Origin: Fluviibacter sp039805725 | GTDB lineage: Bacteria; Pseudomonadota; Gammaproteobacteria; Burkholderiales; Rhodocyclaceae | Assembly (NCBI GenBank): GCA_039805725.1 | Contig: JBDLTT010000035.1 | Coordinates: 1 to 64,000, forward strand | DNA: 64,000 nt | Direction: 5' to 3' | Shown: piece after piece, positions 8,001 through 16,202 of the stretch | Position numbering within the stretch: the stretch's first letter is position 1 | How the letters are laid out: each line of letters opens with the position of its first letter | The notes under the pieces: model-generated | Told to the model about the DNA's origin: nothing | The model's input: the letters and a program-made list of their open reading frames with translations, nothing else | Databases searched by the model: none | Translations under genes and position numbers: made by a program

Positions 8001-9694
8001 AGACGCAGCGGCGGTTCTTCGCCCGGCTTGACGTCAATACCCAGTAGATTGGGACGGGGGCCGATGAACGACATCGTCGACATCACGATTTCTTCGCGGA
8101 TCGGGTCGATCGGCGGGTTCGTTACCTGCGCGAATAACTGCTTGAAGTAGTTGTAGAGCGGTTTGTCTTTATCCGACAGCACCGGTAACGGGCTATCGTT
8201 ACCCATCGAACCGGTGGCTTCTTCGGCGTTGCTGGCCATTGGCTCGAGGATGAACTTCAAATCTTCCTGCGTGTAACCAAAGGCTTGTTGCGTGTGCAGC
8301 AGCGATTCACGCAGGCCTTCGCTATCTTCCACTTCTGGAAGGTTTTCCAGATGCTGGCGGCTTTGCTCGATCCATTGACGATACGGACGCGCGCTCGAAA
8401 TGCTGCGCTTCAGTTCTTCGTCATCGATGATGCGGCCCTGTTCGAGATCGATCAGGAACATCTTGCCCGGCTGCAAACGCCACTTCTTGTTCACTTCTTC
8501 CTGCGGGAAGGTCAGCACGCCCATTTCGGAAGCGAGCATGACGATGCCGTCGTCGGTGATCTGATAGCGCGCCGGACGCAGACCATTACGATCCAGCGTG
8601 GCGCCGATCATGCGGCCATCGGTAAAGGCCACGGCGGCGGGACCATCCCACGGCTCCATCATCGCAGCGTTGTATTCGTAGAAAGCGCGACGCTCTTCAT
8701 CCATCAGCGGGTTTTCGGCCCAGGCTTCCGGAATCAGCATCATCATGGCTTGCGGCATCGAGTAGCCACCCATGACCAGCAGTTCGAGTGCATTGTCGAA
8801 ACAGGCCGAGTCCGACTGACCTTCGACGATCAACGGCCACAGCTTATCGAGATCTTCGGCCAGCCAATCAGAGGCCATGGCCTTCTGACGGGCACGCATC
8901 CAGTTGACGTTGCCACGTACCGTGTTAATTTCGCCGTTGTGGGCGATCATGCGGAACGGGTGCGCCAGATCCCAGGTCGGGAAGGTGTTGGTCGAGAACC
9001 GTTGGTGGACCAGCGCGATGGCAGACACCAAAGCGGGGTCTTGCAGATCCAGGAAATAGGCGCCAACCTGATTGGCCAGAAGCATGCCCTTGTAGACCAT
9101 GGTACGCGACGACAGCGACGGCAGATAGAACTGCTTGCCATCCTCGAGCTTGAGCTTGCGCACGGCGTGTTCGGCGCGCTTTCGCACCACGAACAGCTTG
9201 CGTTCGAAAGCATCCTGATCCTTCAGCGATTCCGGACGACCGATAAAAACCTGACGCGTGACGGGTTCAAGATCACGGGCGGCTTCGGCCAGAATGGTGT
9301 TGTCGACCGGCACGTCGCGCCAGCCGAGAAATTCCAGACCTTCTTCATGGATGATGCGGGCCAGAACGGATTCGCAGGCTTTGCGGCCAGTAATTGATTG
9401 CGGCAGAAACACATTGCCCACGGCATAGTGGCCGACCGGCGGCAGGCGCAGCCCTTGCTTGGCGCGCTCGGCACGCAGAAATGCGTCCGGCAGTTGAATG
9501 AGGATCCCGGCGCCATCACCGAGCAGCGGATCGTAGCCTGTGGCACCACGATGTTCCAGGTTTTCAAGGATGAGCAGACCCTGTTCGACGATCTCGTGGC
9601 TCTTTTCATTCTTGATGTGCGCAACAAAACCGACGCCACACGCGTCGTGTTCATTAGCCGGGCTGTATAGACCCTGGCGCTCTGGTGCTCCCAT
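5018..9694 (-). CDS. gltB: Glutamate synthase (NADPH) large subunit
   Basis: The 1558-residue alpha subunit of GOGAT makes two glutamates from glutamine and 2-oxoglutarate. Cys19 in ACGVGF is the expected N-terminal nucleophile of the class II glutaminase after removal of an 18-residue propeptide. Next come the central domain, the FMN-binding synthase domain with the 3Fe-4S ligands CIMMRKCHLNTCPVG, and the GXGXG-rich C-terminal beta-helix (FGAGMSGGFAYVYD). Length is normal (about 1480-1580). With gltD it forms the main ammonia-assimilation operon at low nitrogen. Confidence 0.96.
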   Translation of the reverse strand: MGAPERQGLYSPANEHDACGVGFVAHIKNEKSHEIVEQGLLILENLEHRGATGYDPLLGDGAGILIQLPDAFLRAERAKQGLRLPPVGHYAVGNVFLPQSITGRKACESVLARIIHEEGLEFLGWRDVPVDNTILAEAARDLEPVTRQVFIGRPESLKDQDAFERKLFVVRKRAEHAVRKLKLEDGKQFYLPSLSSRTMVYKGMLLANQVGAYFLDLQDPALVSAIALVHQRFSTNTFPTWDLAHPFRMIAHNGEINTVRGNVNWMRARQKAMASDWLAEDLDKLWPLIVEGQSDSACFDNALELLVMGGYSMPQAMMMLIPEAWAENPLMDEERRAFYEYNAAMMEPWDGPAAVAFTDGRMIGATLDRNGLRPARYQITDDGIVMLASEMGVLTFPQEEVNKKWRLQPGKMFLIDLEQGRIIDDEELKRSISSARPYRQWIEQSRQHLENLPEVEDSEGLRESLLHTQQAFGYTQEDLKFILEPMASNAEEATGSMGNDSPLPVLSDKDKPLYNYFKQLFAQVTNPPIDPIREEIVMSTMSFIGPRPNLLGIDVKPGEEPPLRLEVDQPVLTSANLAKLRQIDKLTNGKFRALVLDMTFPAVEGAEGSKAALAALCDRAEASVGEGYNVLILSDRKVDRQRAPIPALLATSAVHQHLVKTGLRTSTGLVVDSGSVREVHHFALLAGYGAEAVCPWLAFDTIADVAGELPGELSAYEAGKRFIKAVNKGLRKVMSKMGISTYQSYNGAQIFEAIGLASDFVNEYFTGTATQVEGIGLDEVAEEALRVHDRAFAHDPVLNNLLETGGEYAFRIRGEEHMWTPDAIAKLQHATRSGKYETFEEYARIINDQTKRHMTLRGLFEIKPAGPSISIDEVEPASEIVKRFATGAMSLGSISTEAHTTLAIAMNRIGGKSNTGEGGEDAGRFRKVKAGEMLSDIIGKGRIERDIQLKAGDSLRSSIKQVASGRFGVTAEYLANSDQIQIKMAQGAKPGEGGQLPGHKVSEYIGFLRHSVPGVGLISPPPHHDIYSIEDLAQLIHDLKNSNPVASVSVKLVAEVGVGTVAAGVAKAKADHIVIAGHDGGTGASPISSVKHAGAPWELGLAEAQQTLVLNRLRGRVRLQTDGQLKTGRDVVIGALLGADEFGFATAPLVVTGCIMMRKCHLNTCPVGVATQDPELRKRFSGQPEHVVNFFFFIAEEVRKLMASMGISRFDDLVGRADLLDTRAGVEHWKAKGLDFSKIFHMPAVPDEVAIRHAETQDHGLERALDHELIGAAKPAITRKEKQELDFPIRNLNRSVGAMLSGDIAKRYGAAGLPNDTLTIRLHGTAGQSFGAFLARGVNFVLEGEGNDYVGKGLSGGRIVVRPPAAFRGETQDNIIVGNTVLYGATDGEAYFSGVAGERFAVRNSGATAVVEGVGDHGCEYMTGGTVVVLGQTGRNFGAGMSGGFAYVYDVDGKFASRCNMTQVALEPLPAEKAAAAASEFGEDTEYGAVDLRHLTMADEDLLKELIANHVKWTGSQYAKNMLDHWDKHRAKFIKVMPHEYRRALDDIKKNTKVKEAV

Positions 9695-9791
9695 GTGCTT
9701 TTCCTTCTATCAATCCATGAACCCGCCGGCCAAACCGGCACTGCACAAAAGTGATCCCCGTCCGAGTGCGATGCACCAAAACGAACCGGCC

Positions 9792-9821
9792 AATATACGC
9801 CCAAACCCCCTTCCAATTCAA
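9792..9821 (-). promoter_or_regulatory. Candidate gltBD promoter
   Basis: On the minus strand TTGAAT (9821-9816) and TATATT (9797-9792) are spaced by 18 bases, about 100 bases upstream of the gltB ATG. The whole 9695-9963 interval (269 bases) holds no gene that I can support. Next to the aroB end it contains only a weak 5-bp dyad (CCTCC/GGAGG at 9913-9927) without a T-tract. Confidence 0.45.
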
Positions 9822-9963
9822 GACGCTGCAGCGCAAAAACCGGCGTTTTCCCGAATTTTTTTGGGGGAATGGCGTCTATGCCACATCTAGCTACGCAACG
9901 ACCGTGCCAGAACCTCCTCAAGGGAGGGCGATTGACAAAATTGCCTAAAAATTAAGCGGTGGT

Positions 9964-11118
9964 TTAGCGGCTGGTCGGCGGTACTGCAGTATGAGCCGCT
10001 TGCGCAGCTAAACCGGCCTTAATCGCCGCCAGAATGGCCTGATCATCCGCCTCGGCCGAAACAATGGCCTGGCCAATCGCCTTAAGCAACACCAAGCGCA
10101 TGACGCCGGCGCTGACTTTCTTATCGTGGCGCATCAGCTCCAGATAACGCTCGGCGGAGGCTTGGGTCGTGGCTGCCAGCCACGGGCCGGCCACCGGTAG
10201 CCCCACGCGCTGAAATAGCACCTTGATGCGATCTACAGCGCACGCATCGATCCAGCCCAGCTGCTTGGACAACAAGGCGGCCATCACGGTACCGGCCGCC
10301 ACGGCTTCACCATGCAGCCAGCTCCCGTAGCCCATGCCCGTTTCGATGGCATGGCCGAAAGTATGGCCTAGGTTGAGTAACGCCCGCTCACCGGCCTCAC
10401 GCTCGTCGCGCGCCACCACCTCGGCCTTGTGTGCGCAGGATTGGTAGACTGCCTGCGCCAACAGCGCCTTGTCCTGGTGCAGCAGGCCATCGGCGTTTTG
10501 TTCCAACCAGCGGAAGAAGGCTTCGTCACGGATCAGGCCGTACTTGATGACTTCCGACATACCGGCCGCCATTTCGCGCGGCGGCAGCGTATCGAGCGTA
10601 TCCAGATCAGCCAGCACCAGCTTTGGCTGATAGAAAGCCCCAATCATGTTCTTGCCCAGCGGATGGTTGATGGCAGTCTTGCCACCCACCGATGAATCCA
10701 CCTGCGACAGCAGCGTGGTCGGCACCTGAATAAACGGCGCACCGCGCTGATAACAGGCTGCCGCAAAACCTACGAGATCGCCAATCACACCGCCACCCAG
10801 AGCAATCAGCGTGGTGCCGCGCTCACAGCGGTGCTCTAGCAGCGCATCAAAAACGGTATTTAGGGTTTCCCAGGACTTGTATTCTTCTCCGTCGGGCAAA
10901 ACCACCGGAAAGGCCGGGCACCCCAGCGAGGCCAACGTGGCCATCACCTTGTCGAGATAGAGTGGCGCCACGGTCGTATTGGTAATCACCACCGCGCCTG
11001 TCTTGGGGTTCAGGTGCGGCCGCCACAACTCGGCATTGGCCAGCAGACCGCAACCGATATGAATGGGGTAACTGCGCTCATCCAGCGCGACCGTCAGAGT
11101 TTGATGCGGTGAATTCAT
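9964..11118 (-). CDS. aroB: 3-dehydroquinate synthase
   Basis: AroB converts DAHP to 3-dehydroquinate, the second shikimate pathway step, using NAD+ and a divalent metal. Visible signatures are DGEEYKSW, the glycine-rich GGGVIGDLVGFAA, PTTLLSQVDSSVGGKTAIN, and metal-ligand regions around LNLGHTFGHAIE and LHGEAVAAG. At 384 residues it is slightly longer than the usual 360-370 because of an Ala-rich C-terminal tail. It lies 40 bases after aroK at the end of the pilMNOPQ-aroKB run, a linkage common in beta- and gammaproteobacteria. Confidence 0.95.
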   Translation of the reverse strand: MNSPHQTLTVALDERSYPIHIGCGLLANAELWRPHLNPKTGAVVITNTTVAPLYLDKVMATLASLGCPAFPVVLPDGEEYKSWETLNTVFDALLEHRCERGTTLIALGGGVIGDLVGFAAACYQRGAPFIQVPTTLLSQVDSSVGGKTAINHPLGKNMIGAFYQPKLVLADLDTLDTLPPREMAAGMSEVIKYGLIRDEAFFRWLEQNADGLLHQDKALLAQAVYQSCAHKAEVVARDEREAGERALLNLGHTFGHAIETGMGYGSWLHGEAVAAGTVMAALLSKQLGWIDACAVDRIKVLFQRVGLPVAGPWLAATTQASAERYLELMRHDKKVSAGVMRLVLLKAIGQAIVSAEADDQAILAAIKAGLAAQAAHTAVPPTSR

Positions 11119-11158
11119 GCCGTCATTGTAGCCCGAGCGCAGAAACAGTAAGGCAGGT

Positions 11159-11707
11159 TCAGGCTAGCTTGCCCGCCTTGGTTAACGCATTCACGATGGC
11201 CTGCACCACCTGTTGAGGGGCACCGCGCCCGGTTTCTACAATGGCATGTGCCACTTCACGATAGAGCGGATCACGAATTGCGTGCAATTCACGCAGGCGC
11301 GCCAGCGGATCAGCCACATTCAGCAACGGACGACTCTTGTCATGCCGCGTCCGCTCGGCCAGCAGTTCTGGCCGCGCACTGAGATAGACCACAAAACCCT
11401 GGTTGCGCAGCACCTCGCGATTCTCGGGACGAAGCACAATGCCGCCCCCCGTACTCAGCACCACATCGGGCTCCTGCGCCAGATCCGCCAGCACTTCCTG
11501 CTCCCGCTTCCGGAACCCATCCTCTCCCTCAATCTCGAAGATCAGCGGAATCGTCACGCCATTGCGCTTTTCGATCTCATGATCAGTATCGATGAAGGTT
11601 TTACCCAAGCGCCGCGCCAGCAAGCGGCCGACCGTCGACTTACCGGCGCCCATGAGGCCGACGAGGAAAACATTCGGGGCAAGATTTGGTGGTTGGGTAT
11701 TAGGCAT
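11159..11707 (-). CDS. aroK: Shikimate kinase
   Basis: This 182-residue P-loop kinase phosphorylates shikimate at the 3-hydroxyl. The Walker A motif GLMGAGKSTVGR is at residues 17-28. The shikimate-binding DTDHEIE, FRKRE and STGGG and the lid sequence RTRHDKSRPLL all follow in the right order. It starts 11 bases after the pilQ stop and lies upstream of aroB, so it is probably co-transcribed with both. Confidence 0.95.
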   Translation of the reverse strand: MPNTQPPNLAPNVFLVGLMGAGKSTVGRLLARRLGKTFIDTDHEIEKRNGVTIPLIFEIEGEDGFRKREQEVLADLAQEPDVVLSTGGGIVLRPENREVLRNQGFVVYLSARPELLAERTRHDKSRPLLNVADPLARLRELHAIRDPLYREVAHAIVETGRGAPQQVVQAIVNALTKAGKLA

Positions 11708-11718
11708 ACAAAAGAGAG

Positions 11719-13242
11719 TTACTGGGTACCGGCCATGATCTGAGGTGAGATGAACACCAGCAATTCACGACGCTGTTCCGTCGTTGAACGATATTTGAAC
11801 AGATTCCCAATAAACGGAATGTCTCCCAAAAAAGGTACTTGCGTGACGAGATTATCCACTTTCTTGATAAAAACTCCGCCAATCGAAACTGTGCCGCCGT
11901 TTTCTACCAAGACATCCGTTGTGACGACTGTGCTCTTGATCGGTGGATTGGTCGAACCAGGAATAAGCTGCATCGCTGCATAATCTGGCTCTTCTTTGCG
12001 AACGATCAGTTTTAAACGGACTTTGCCATCGGGGGTAATCTGCGGTGTCACGTCCAGCGACAGCACCGCTTTTTTAAACTCCACAGTCGGAATCGTGGTT
12101 CCCCCGGTCTGCGCCGTTGATAGGTAGGGAATCTCCGTACCGTCCTCAATGATTGCTTTGACATTATCGCCAGTTACCACTTTGGGGCTAGAAATGATCT
12201 TCCCTCGGCCATCTGACTCGAGCGCCGAAAGTTCGACATTAAGTATTTTTGAGCCCGTTGGGTTCAGCAATGCGAACGCTAGTGTTCCAGCAGCAGATCG
12301 TGTCGTTGGCAAGTTCACCGATCCCAGGGTCTGATTGACTGCAAATGGCTGCCCATTAACGCTATTGAGCGTCTGGTAAGTCGGGCTGCCCGATGCACTT
12401 CCTGGCACATAACGGTTATAACTCAGTGGCTGACCTGCTTGGGTCGGTGGCACGTACTGCCCACCACCGAGTTGTAACCCACCGCCGGTCCGCACACTAT
12501 CCAACGCACCAAGTCTGACACCCAATTCTTCATTAAAGGTTTCGTTGGCTTCTACAATACGGGCTTCGATTAACACCTGCCGGATCGGCTGATCGGCAGA
12601 GTTGATTAGCGAGGCAATCTCTGAGAGCTTGAGCGCTGTGTCATTTACAAACAAGGTGTTCGTGCGCGAGTCGACGCTGACTTTACCGCGCAGCGTTAAT
12701 TGTTCGCGCACTAATTTCTCTAAATCTAGCGCCTGGGCAAATTTCATGCGGAATGCCTGTTGACGCAACGGGCCAATCGCCTGGCTCTGCTGCTGCATTT
12801 CCATGCTCAGCCGCTCCTGCTCGGCCGCCTCGGCACGCGGCCGGATCACGAGAACCCCATCGTCCATCCTGCCGACCAAACCCTTTTGCTGGTAGATCGC
12901 CTGAAGCACTTCTTCTGCGGGCACATTTCGCATCACGATTGTGATGGACCCCTTCACAGAGTCGCTGACCACAACGTTCACCCCGATTTCCCGCCCCATC
13001 ACCCCCAGTATCTGCCGGATATCGCCATTTTGGATATCTATGGTCACCCTTTGATTGCCTTGGCTGCGACCAGCCTTTAATTTCGGCTTGAAGTTTTCAG
13101 ATCCTGCCTCCGACGATTGAGCTGTGATCGTCTGAGCCAAGACAGTTGAAATCTTGTTTTGTAATGGCCATGGACACGCCATTGCCAAGGTAATAGCAGC
13201 CACTAATGTTCTTTTAGTCACAAGTAGTCTCCGTGATGCCAT
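11719..13242 (-). CDS. pilQ: Type IV pilus secretin, short PilQ/HofQ-like form
   Basis: This outer-membrane secretin is the pore for the pilus fibre. After a signal peptide (about residues 1-34) come an STN/secretin N0-like domain (about 45-110, DIRQILGVMGREIGVNVVV), a short secretin-N domain (NTLFVNDT) and the secretin domain with KIISSPKV and VPFLGDIPFIGNLF. At 507 residues it lacks the N-terminal AMIN domains of most PilQ proteins (about 700), so in size it resembles HofQ. The ATG at 13242 has GGGAG five bases upstream. An ATG three bases earlier overlaps the pilP stop as ATGA, and one at 13263 is less likely. Confidence 0.88.
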   Translation of the reverse strand: MASRRLLVTKRTLVAAITLAMACPWPLQNKISTVLAQTITAQSSEAGSENFKPKLKAGRSQGNQRVTIDIQNGDIRQILGVMGREIGVNVVVSDSVKGSITIVMRNVPAEEVLQAIYQQKGLVGRMDDGVLVIRPRAEAAEQERLSMEMQQQSQAIGPLRQQAFRMKFAQALDLEKLVREQLTLRGKVSVDSRTNTLFVNDTALKLSEIASLINSADQPIRQVLIEARIVEANETFNEELGVRLGALDSVRTGGGLQLGGGQYVPPTQAGQPLSYNRYVPGSASGSPTYQTLNSVNGQPFAVNQTLGSVNLPTTRSAAGTLAFALLNPTGSKILNVELSALESDGRGKIISSPKVVTGDNVKAIIEDGTEIPYLSTAQTGGTTIPTVEFKKAVLSLDVTPQITPDGKVRLKLIVRKEEPDYAAMQLIPGSTNPPIKSTVVTTDVLVENGGTVSIGGVFIKKVDNLVTQVPFLGDIPFIGNLFKYRSTTEQRRELLVFISPQIMAGTQ

Positions 13243-13718
13243 CATTTCTCCCGCAGTAGCCATTGGTTTTCCATCCCATCGGTCGCTAATAGCAACCCCT
13301 GGTCGCCAATCTGCTTCACCGTCGCAACCTGCACACCGATTCGGTCGCCTTGGCGAACTGATCGATATACGGCGCCTGAGCGCACTACAGCCACGCGTCC
13401 AGACGCTCCGGTGATGAAACCTACAACAGATAGCGACGCGATCGGGACGTCTGGGAATAGCACATCCGTCTTAACCCCCACCGGGGTCGCCCCAATTCCT
13501 GCCGTAGTTCGAGATGGGTCGAATGGATCCTGCGTTTTTGCAGTATAGATCGCTGGTGGCGTATCAATAATCTCCGGAACTGCTGGCAGCTGAGGTGTTG
13601 CGATACGCGCTTTTTCCGCCGACATCCATGCTTCAGCTCTGCGCTCATGATCCCAAGTATCACAAGCCACCACGCCGAAGATCATGGCCGAGAGTGATAA
13701 ATGTTTAATGCGAGACAT
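13242..13718 (-). CDS. pilP: Type IV pilus lipoprotein PilP
   Basis: This inner-membrane lipoprotein links the PilN/PilO complex to the PilQ secretin. From the ATG at 13718 (preceded by a run of six Gs) the protein has 158 residues and begins with a lipoprotein signal whose lipobox ends GVVAC. A proline-rich linker with DPFDPSR follows, then the beta-sandwich domain (PIASLSVVGFI through GDRIGVQVATVKQI). An upstream in-frame ATG would add 17 residues before the signal peptide and is unlikely. The gene overlaps pilO by 14 bases and pilQ by a few. Confidence 0.82.
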   Translation of the reverse strand: MSRIKHLSLSAMIFGVVACDTWDHERRAEAWMSAEKARIATPQLPAVPEIIDTPPAIYTAKTQDPFDPSRTTAGIGATPVGVKTDVLFPDVPIASLSVVGFITGASGRVAVVRSGAVYRSVRQGDRIGVQVATVKQIGDQGLLLATDGMENQWLLREK

Positions 13719-14505
13719 TTGTCCCCCCGTCACTGGCTTCATGGTTTCCGAGCGTCTTGGGCAAATCACCCCGATAGGCTTTAAGCTTTGCTGTCAAATA
13801 CAACTTCCCGGGGATTGCTTCCTTTGACTCCAACAAAATGTCGATCGTCACCAAGTGCTGTAGGCGGGATATTCCTTCCAGAAAACGTCCCACCGCGTCA
13901 AAGCCGCCCGAAAGTTCTATATTGACCGGTAGCGTCGCGTAGGCCTCTTCAACTATTTCTGGATCTGGCCTAAAAGATTGTAATTTCATCCCGCTCTCGC
14001 GTGCCGTCTTGTTTACCTGATCCAGCACATGCACTACTTCTAGGTCAGCCGGGATAAGCTCCAGCATCTGACCAAATCGATCGTCAATGGTGGCAATCCG
14101 TTCAGCACGAGTCTCCAGTAACGCTGCTTCGTAAGCCATCCGCTGAAACCGGGACTTTTGCATTTGTAATTCATCTGCCAGGACACGTGATTTATCCGAC
14201 AAATCACCCCAAAGCTTGACTGCCGAGCTAACGAGCGTCAATGTAAACACCAAAAACAACAATGCGGCTCTGAACCACTGCGGCCAGAGCTTTATGTTTC
14301 TGAATTGAATTCTTACACTGCCTGCCTGCCGTATTTGCAGCACCGAGCGCTCAACTAACTCTCCAACATCCATGGTGAGCAATGCTTTGCACGCCGCTAG
14401 CCACTTCACATACCAGCCATAGCAGTGCTGGCGACTCTTTTTCAACACCTGGGGCAACCTGCCATACCAGCGATGTGTCATATCAACCCATTCGCGGAAA
14501 TTCAT
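13705..14505 (-). CDS. pilO: Type IV pilus alignment protein PilO
   Basis: PilO is a bitopic inner-membrane protein that dimerises with PilN and connects PilM to PilP/PilQ. One membrane segment is visible near residues 76-98 (FRAALLFLVFTLTLVSSAV), followed by a coiled coil (100-135) and the periplasmic ferredoxin-like fold (LSGGFDAVGRFLEGISRLQHLV). At 266 residues it carries about 50 extra cytoplasmic residues before the helix. The ATG overlaps the pilN stop as ATGA, supporting this start; an ATG at 14373 has no ribosome-binding site. Confidence 0.82.
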   Translation of the reverse strand: MNFREWVDMTHRWYGRLPQVLKKSRQHCYGWYVKWLAACKALLTMDVGELVERSVLQIRQAGSVRIQFRNIKLWPQWFRAALLFLVFTLTLVSSAVKLWGDLSDKSRVLADELQMQKSRFQRMAYEAALLETRAERIATIDDRFGQMLELIPADLEVVHVLDQVNKTARESGMKLQSFRPDPEIVEEAYATLPVNIELSGGFDAVGRFLEGISRLQHLVTIDILLESKEAIPGKLYLTAKLKAYRGDLPKTLGNHEASDGGTNVSH

Positions 14506-15089
14506 TGCCCGGCGCCCTGTTCTGATTTCGACTTAGCTACGTTGGCAAGCCGGACTTTTCCTGTAATCGAAAACTGATATGCAGCCATGCCTTCGGGGTC
14601 TTGTATATGTATCTCCCCCAATCTGATCTGCTGTAAGTATGCAGAATTCGCTAAGCGCTCAAGAAATCGTGCAATCGCCGCCGCGTCAACTGATTTTCCC
14701 TCCACCTCAAAATCCTGGCCATCTTCTGCCAGACGAAGGAGATAGACCTCCCTTGGCAAAGCCGCAGCTAGGTCATTCAGAATGAGCACACTGGTTGATC
14801 GACGGGCGTCGAGTCCTTCGATCATTTTTTGACGCAACACCATGCGCTGATATTGTTGTTCTAGCCTTAGCGATTGCTCGTACCGGGGCTCCATGCGCTG
14901 ATTGGCCTCGATGAGCGCCTGTTGAAATGACATTTCGGACGCATTCGACCTTTCCATAACCACACTGCCCAATGCCGCCATCAGTAGGGCGCCGCATGCT
15001 GCCATGGTTGCCTGTCTAGCAAATATTCGCCAGGCAAGATCTCGGGACATTTGCCTGTGTGGCAACAAATTGAAACGGGTGTCCATCAT
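14502..15089 (-). CDS. pilN: Type IV pilus alignment protein PilN
   Basis: The 195-residue protein has the PilN pattern. A short cytoplasmic N-terminus, FNLLPHRQ, matches the conserved IN(L)LPWR-type motif that docks into PilM. One membrane helix follows (about residues 28-46), then a coiled coil and a periplasmic fold including EVEGKSVDAAAIARFLERL. It overlaps pilM and pilO by four bases each, so the pil genes are tightly coupled. Confidence 0.85.
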   Translation of the reverse strand: MMDTRFNLLPHRQMSRDLAWRIFARQATMAACGALLMAALGSVVMERSNASEMSFQQALIEANQRMEPRYEQSLRLEQQYQRMVLRQKMIEGLDARRSTSVLILNDLAAALPREVYLLRLAEDGQDFEVEGKSVDAAAIARFLERLANSAYLQQIRLGEIHIQDPEGMAAYQFSITGKVRLANVAKSKSEQGAGQ

Positions 15090-16018
15090 GTCAATCGCCT
15101 GTCCGACATACCGAGCGCAATTAGAACGATCTCATCAGGCACATAGTCGTTAGCAGAAACTCTTTCGACGGACTGACCAATCAATAAGTTACCAATCTTT
15201 TTGGATACAGAGACTTCTGAACCCACAGATGACCAGTTAGACATCGGTACCATATCTCCAATGATCAGAACCTGCTCTAAAAATTCTGCAATATTTGCTC
15301 GACTCATCCTGCACCGCGTCCAGCAATTACCTAGCTGCGTCAAAAGACTTGCCGAGCGTTCTTCGACGTCATTGGACTGCATACGAATCGGATACACCTC
15401 AAACTCCGTTGGCTCAAGGCAAATAATGATTCTGGGCGACACTTCCGTTAAAACGATGGCATAGGGGTATTTAATTTCTCGGTCTTCTGATAACGATCTC
15501 TCTGCGATGGCATCGTGAATCGCTTGCACGTCTCTATCGACAACATGGACGGGAATATTGATCTCCTCTGCACAGGCAAGAATCTCGTCGATTCGTTCCC
15601 GCCTGCAAAAGGCAATCCCAACCATTTCATCACGGCCATCACTATTGCCTCGAATGAAATCAAGGCATATTTCTTCTGGTGGTACTGGCAAATTAGATAT
15701 CGCCTCAACAATGGCTACTTGCTCTAGCTGGCGCTCATCGAGTCCTTCCGGCACCGTGATCGTTTTCACAAATACATCATCAGCATCAAGTGCGATGGCA
15801 AACGCCATTTGAACTCTTTTGACACCGCTCAGTGCTTCGAGCTTTACGACTGCTTCGTCCCAGAGTGTGCTTTCTATATCTTTGCCGCTCGGGAGAAAAA
15901 CCGCGACAGGTTTTGCGTCTGGTGACTGATGGACGAGGCAGATCCCGAGGCGCCCCCAGTAGACCCCGATTGATTCTCTTGCGCGCCCGCCAATCCAACC
16001 TTTCAATCTATTGTGCAT
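15086..16018 (-). CDS. pilM: Type IV pilus assembly protein PilM/HofM-like
   Basis: The first gene of the pil run encodes a 310-residue soluble protein with an actin-like/SHS2 pattern: SIGVYWGRLGICLVHQ near the N-terminus, ALDADDVFVKTITVPEG, and DRDVQAIHDAI. It is shorter than classical PilM (about 350) and its nucleotide-binding motifs are not obvious, so it may be a HofM-type variant. Assignment rests mainly on position directly before pilN. Base composition here is clearly more AT-rich than in the aro genes downstream. No ponA (PBP1A) gene, the usual divergent neighbour, lies upstream. Confidence 0.72.
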   Translation of the reverse strand: MHNRLKGWIGGRARESIGVYWGRLGICLVHQSPDAKPVAVFLPSGKDIESTLWDEAVVKLEALSGVKRVQMAFAIALDADDVFVKTITVPEGLDERQLEQVAIVEAISNLPVPPEEICLDFIRGNSDGRDEMVGIAFCRRERIDEILACAEEINIPVHVVDRDVQAIHDAIAERSLSEDREIKYPYAIVLTEVSPRIIICLEPTEFEVYPIRMQSNDVEERSASLLTQLGNCWTRCRMSRANIAEFLEQVLIIGDMVPMSNWSSVGSEVSVSKKIGNLLIGQSVERVSANDYVPDEIVLIALGMSDRRLT

Positions 16019-16202
16019 AGACTAGTACCTAAGAATCTATGCAGTTTAGTTGCTATTACAGCTATTTTTACAAGCCTTGATTATTTTATTGTTCAAAATT
16101 GCTTGTTAAATGGGCTAGACGAAGGCGCTTCTGGAAAAGCCTCGCCCCCGAGGAAGACTTGCCGGTCTCTTTCTAATTGCCGGCCTCAGCCTTCAACTAA
16201 CG
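16019..16202 (-). other. AT-rich intergenic region upstream of pilM
   Basis: These 184 bases lie between the dsbA stop and the pilM start, both on the minus strand. The half next to pilM (16030-16115) is very AT-rich with several poor -10-like hexamers, and probably contains the pil promoter, but I cannot pick one. A short dyad (CCTCG/CGAGG near 16142-16155) could help terminate dsbA transcription; its T-tract is weak. Confidence 0.3.

Noticed and set aside
8285..9397. A 370-codon plus-strand open frame opposite gltB
   Set aside because: It is fully antisense to a well-conserved gene and reads as a codon-bias shadow with no recognisable motif.
9913..9927. Terminator downstream of aroB
   Set aside because: The CCTCC/GGAGG stem has only 5 bp and no T-tract follows in the leftward direction.
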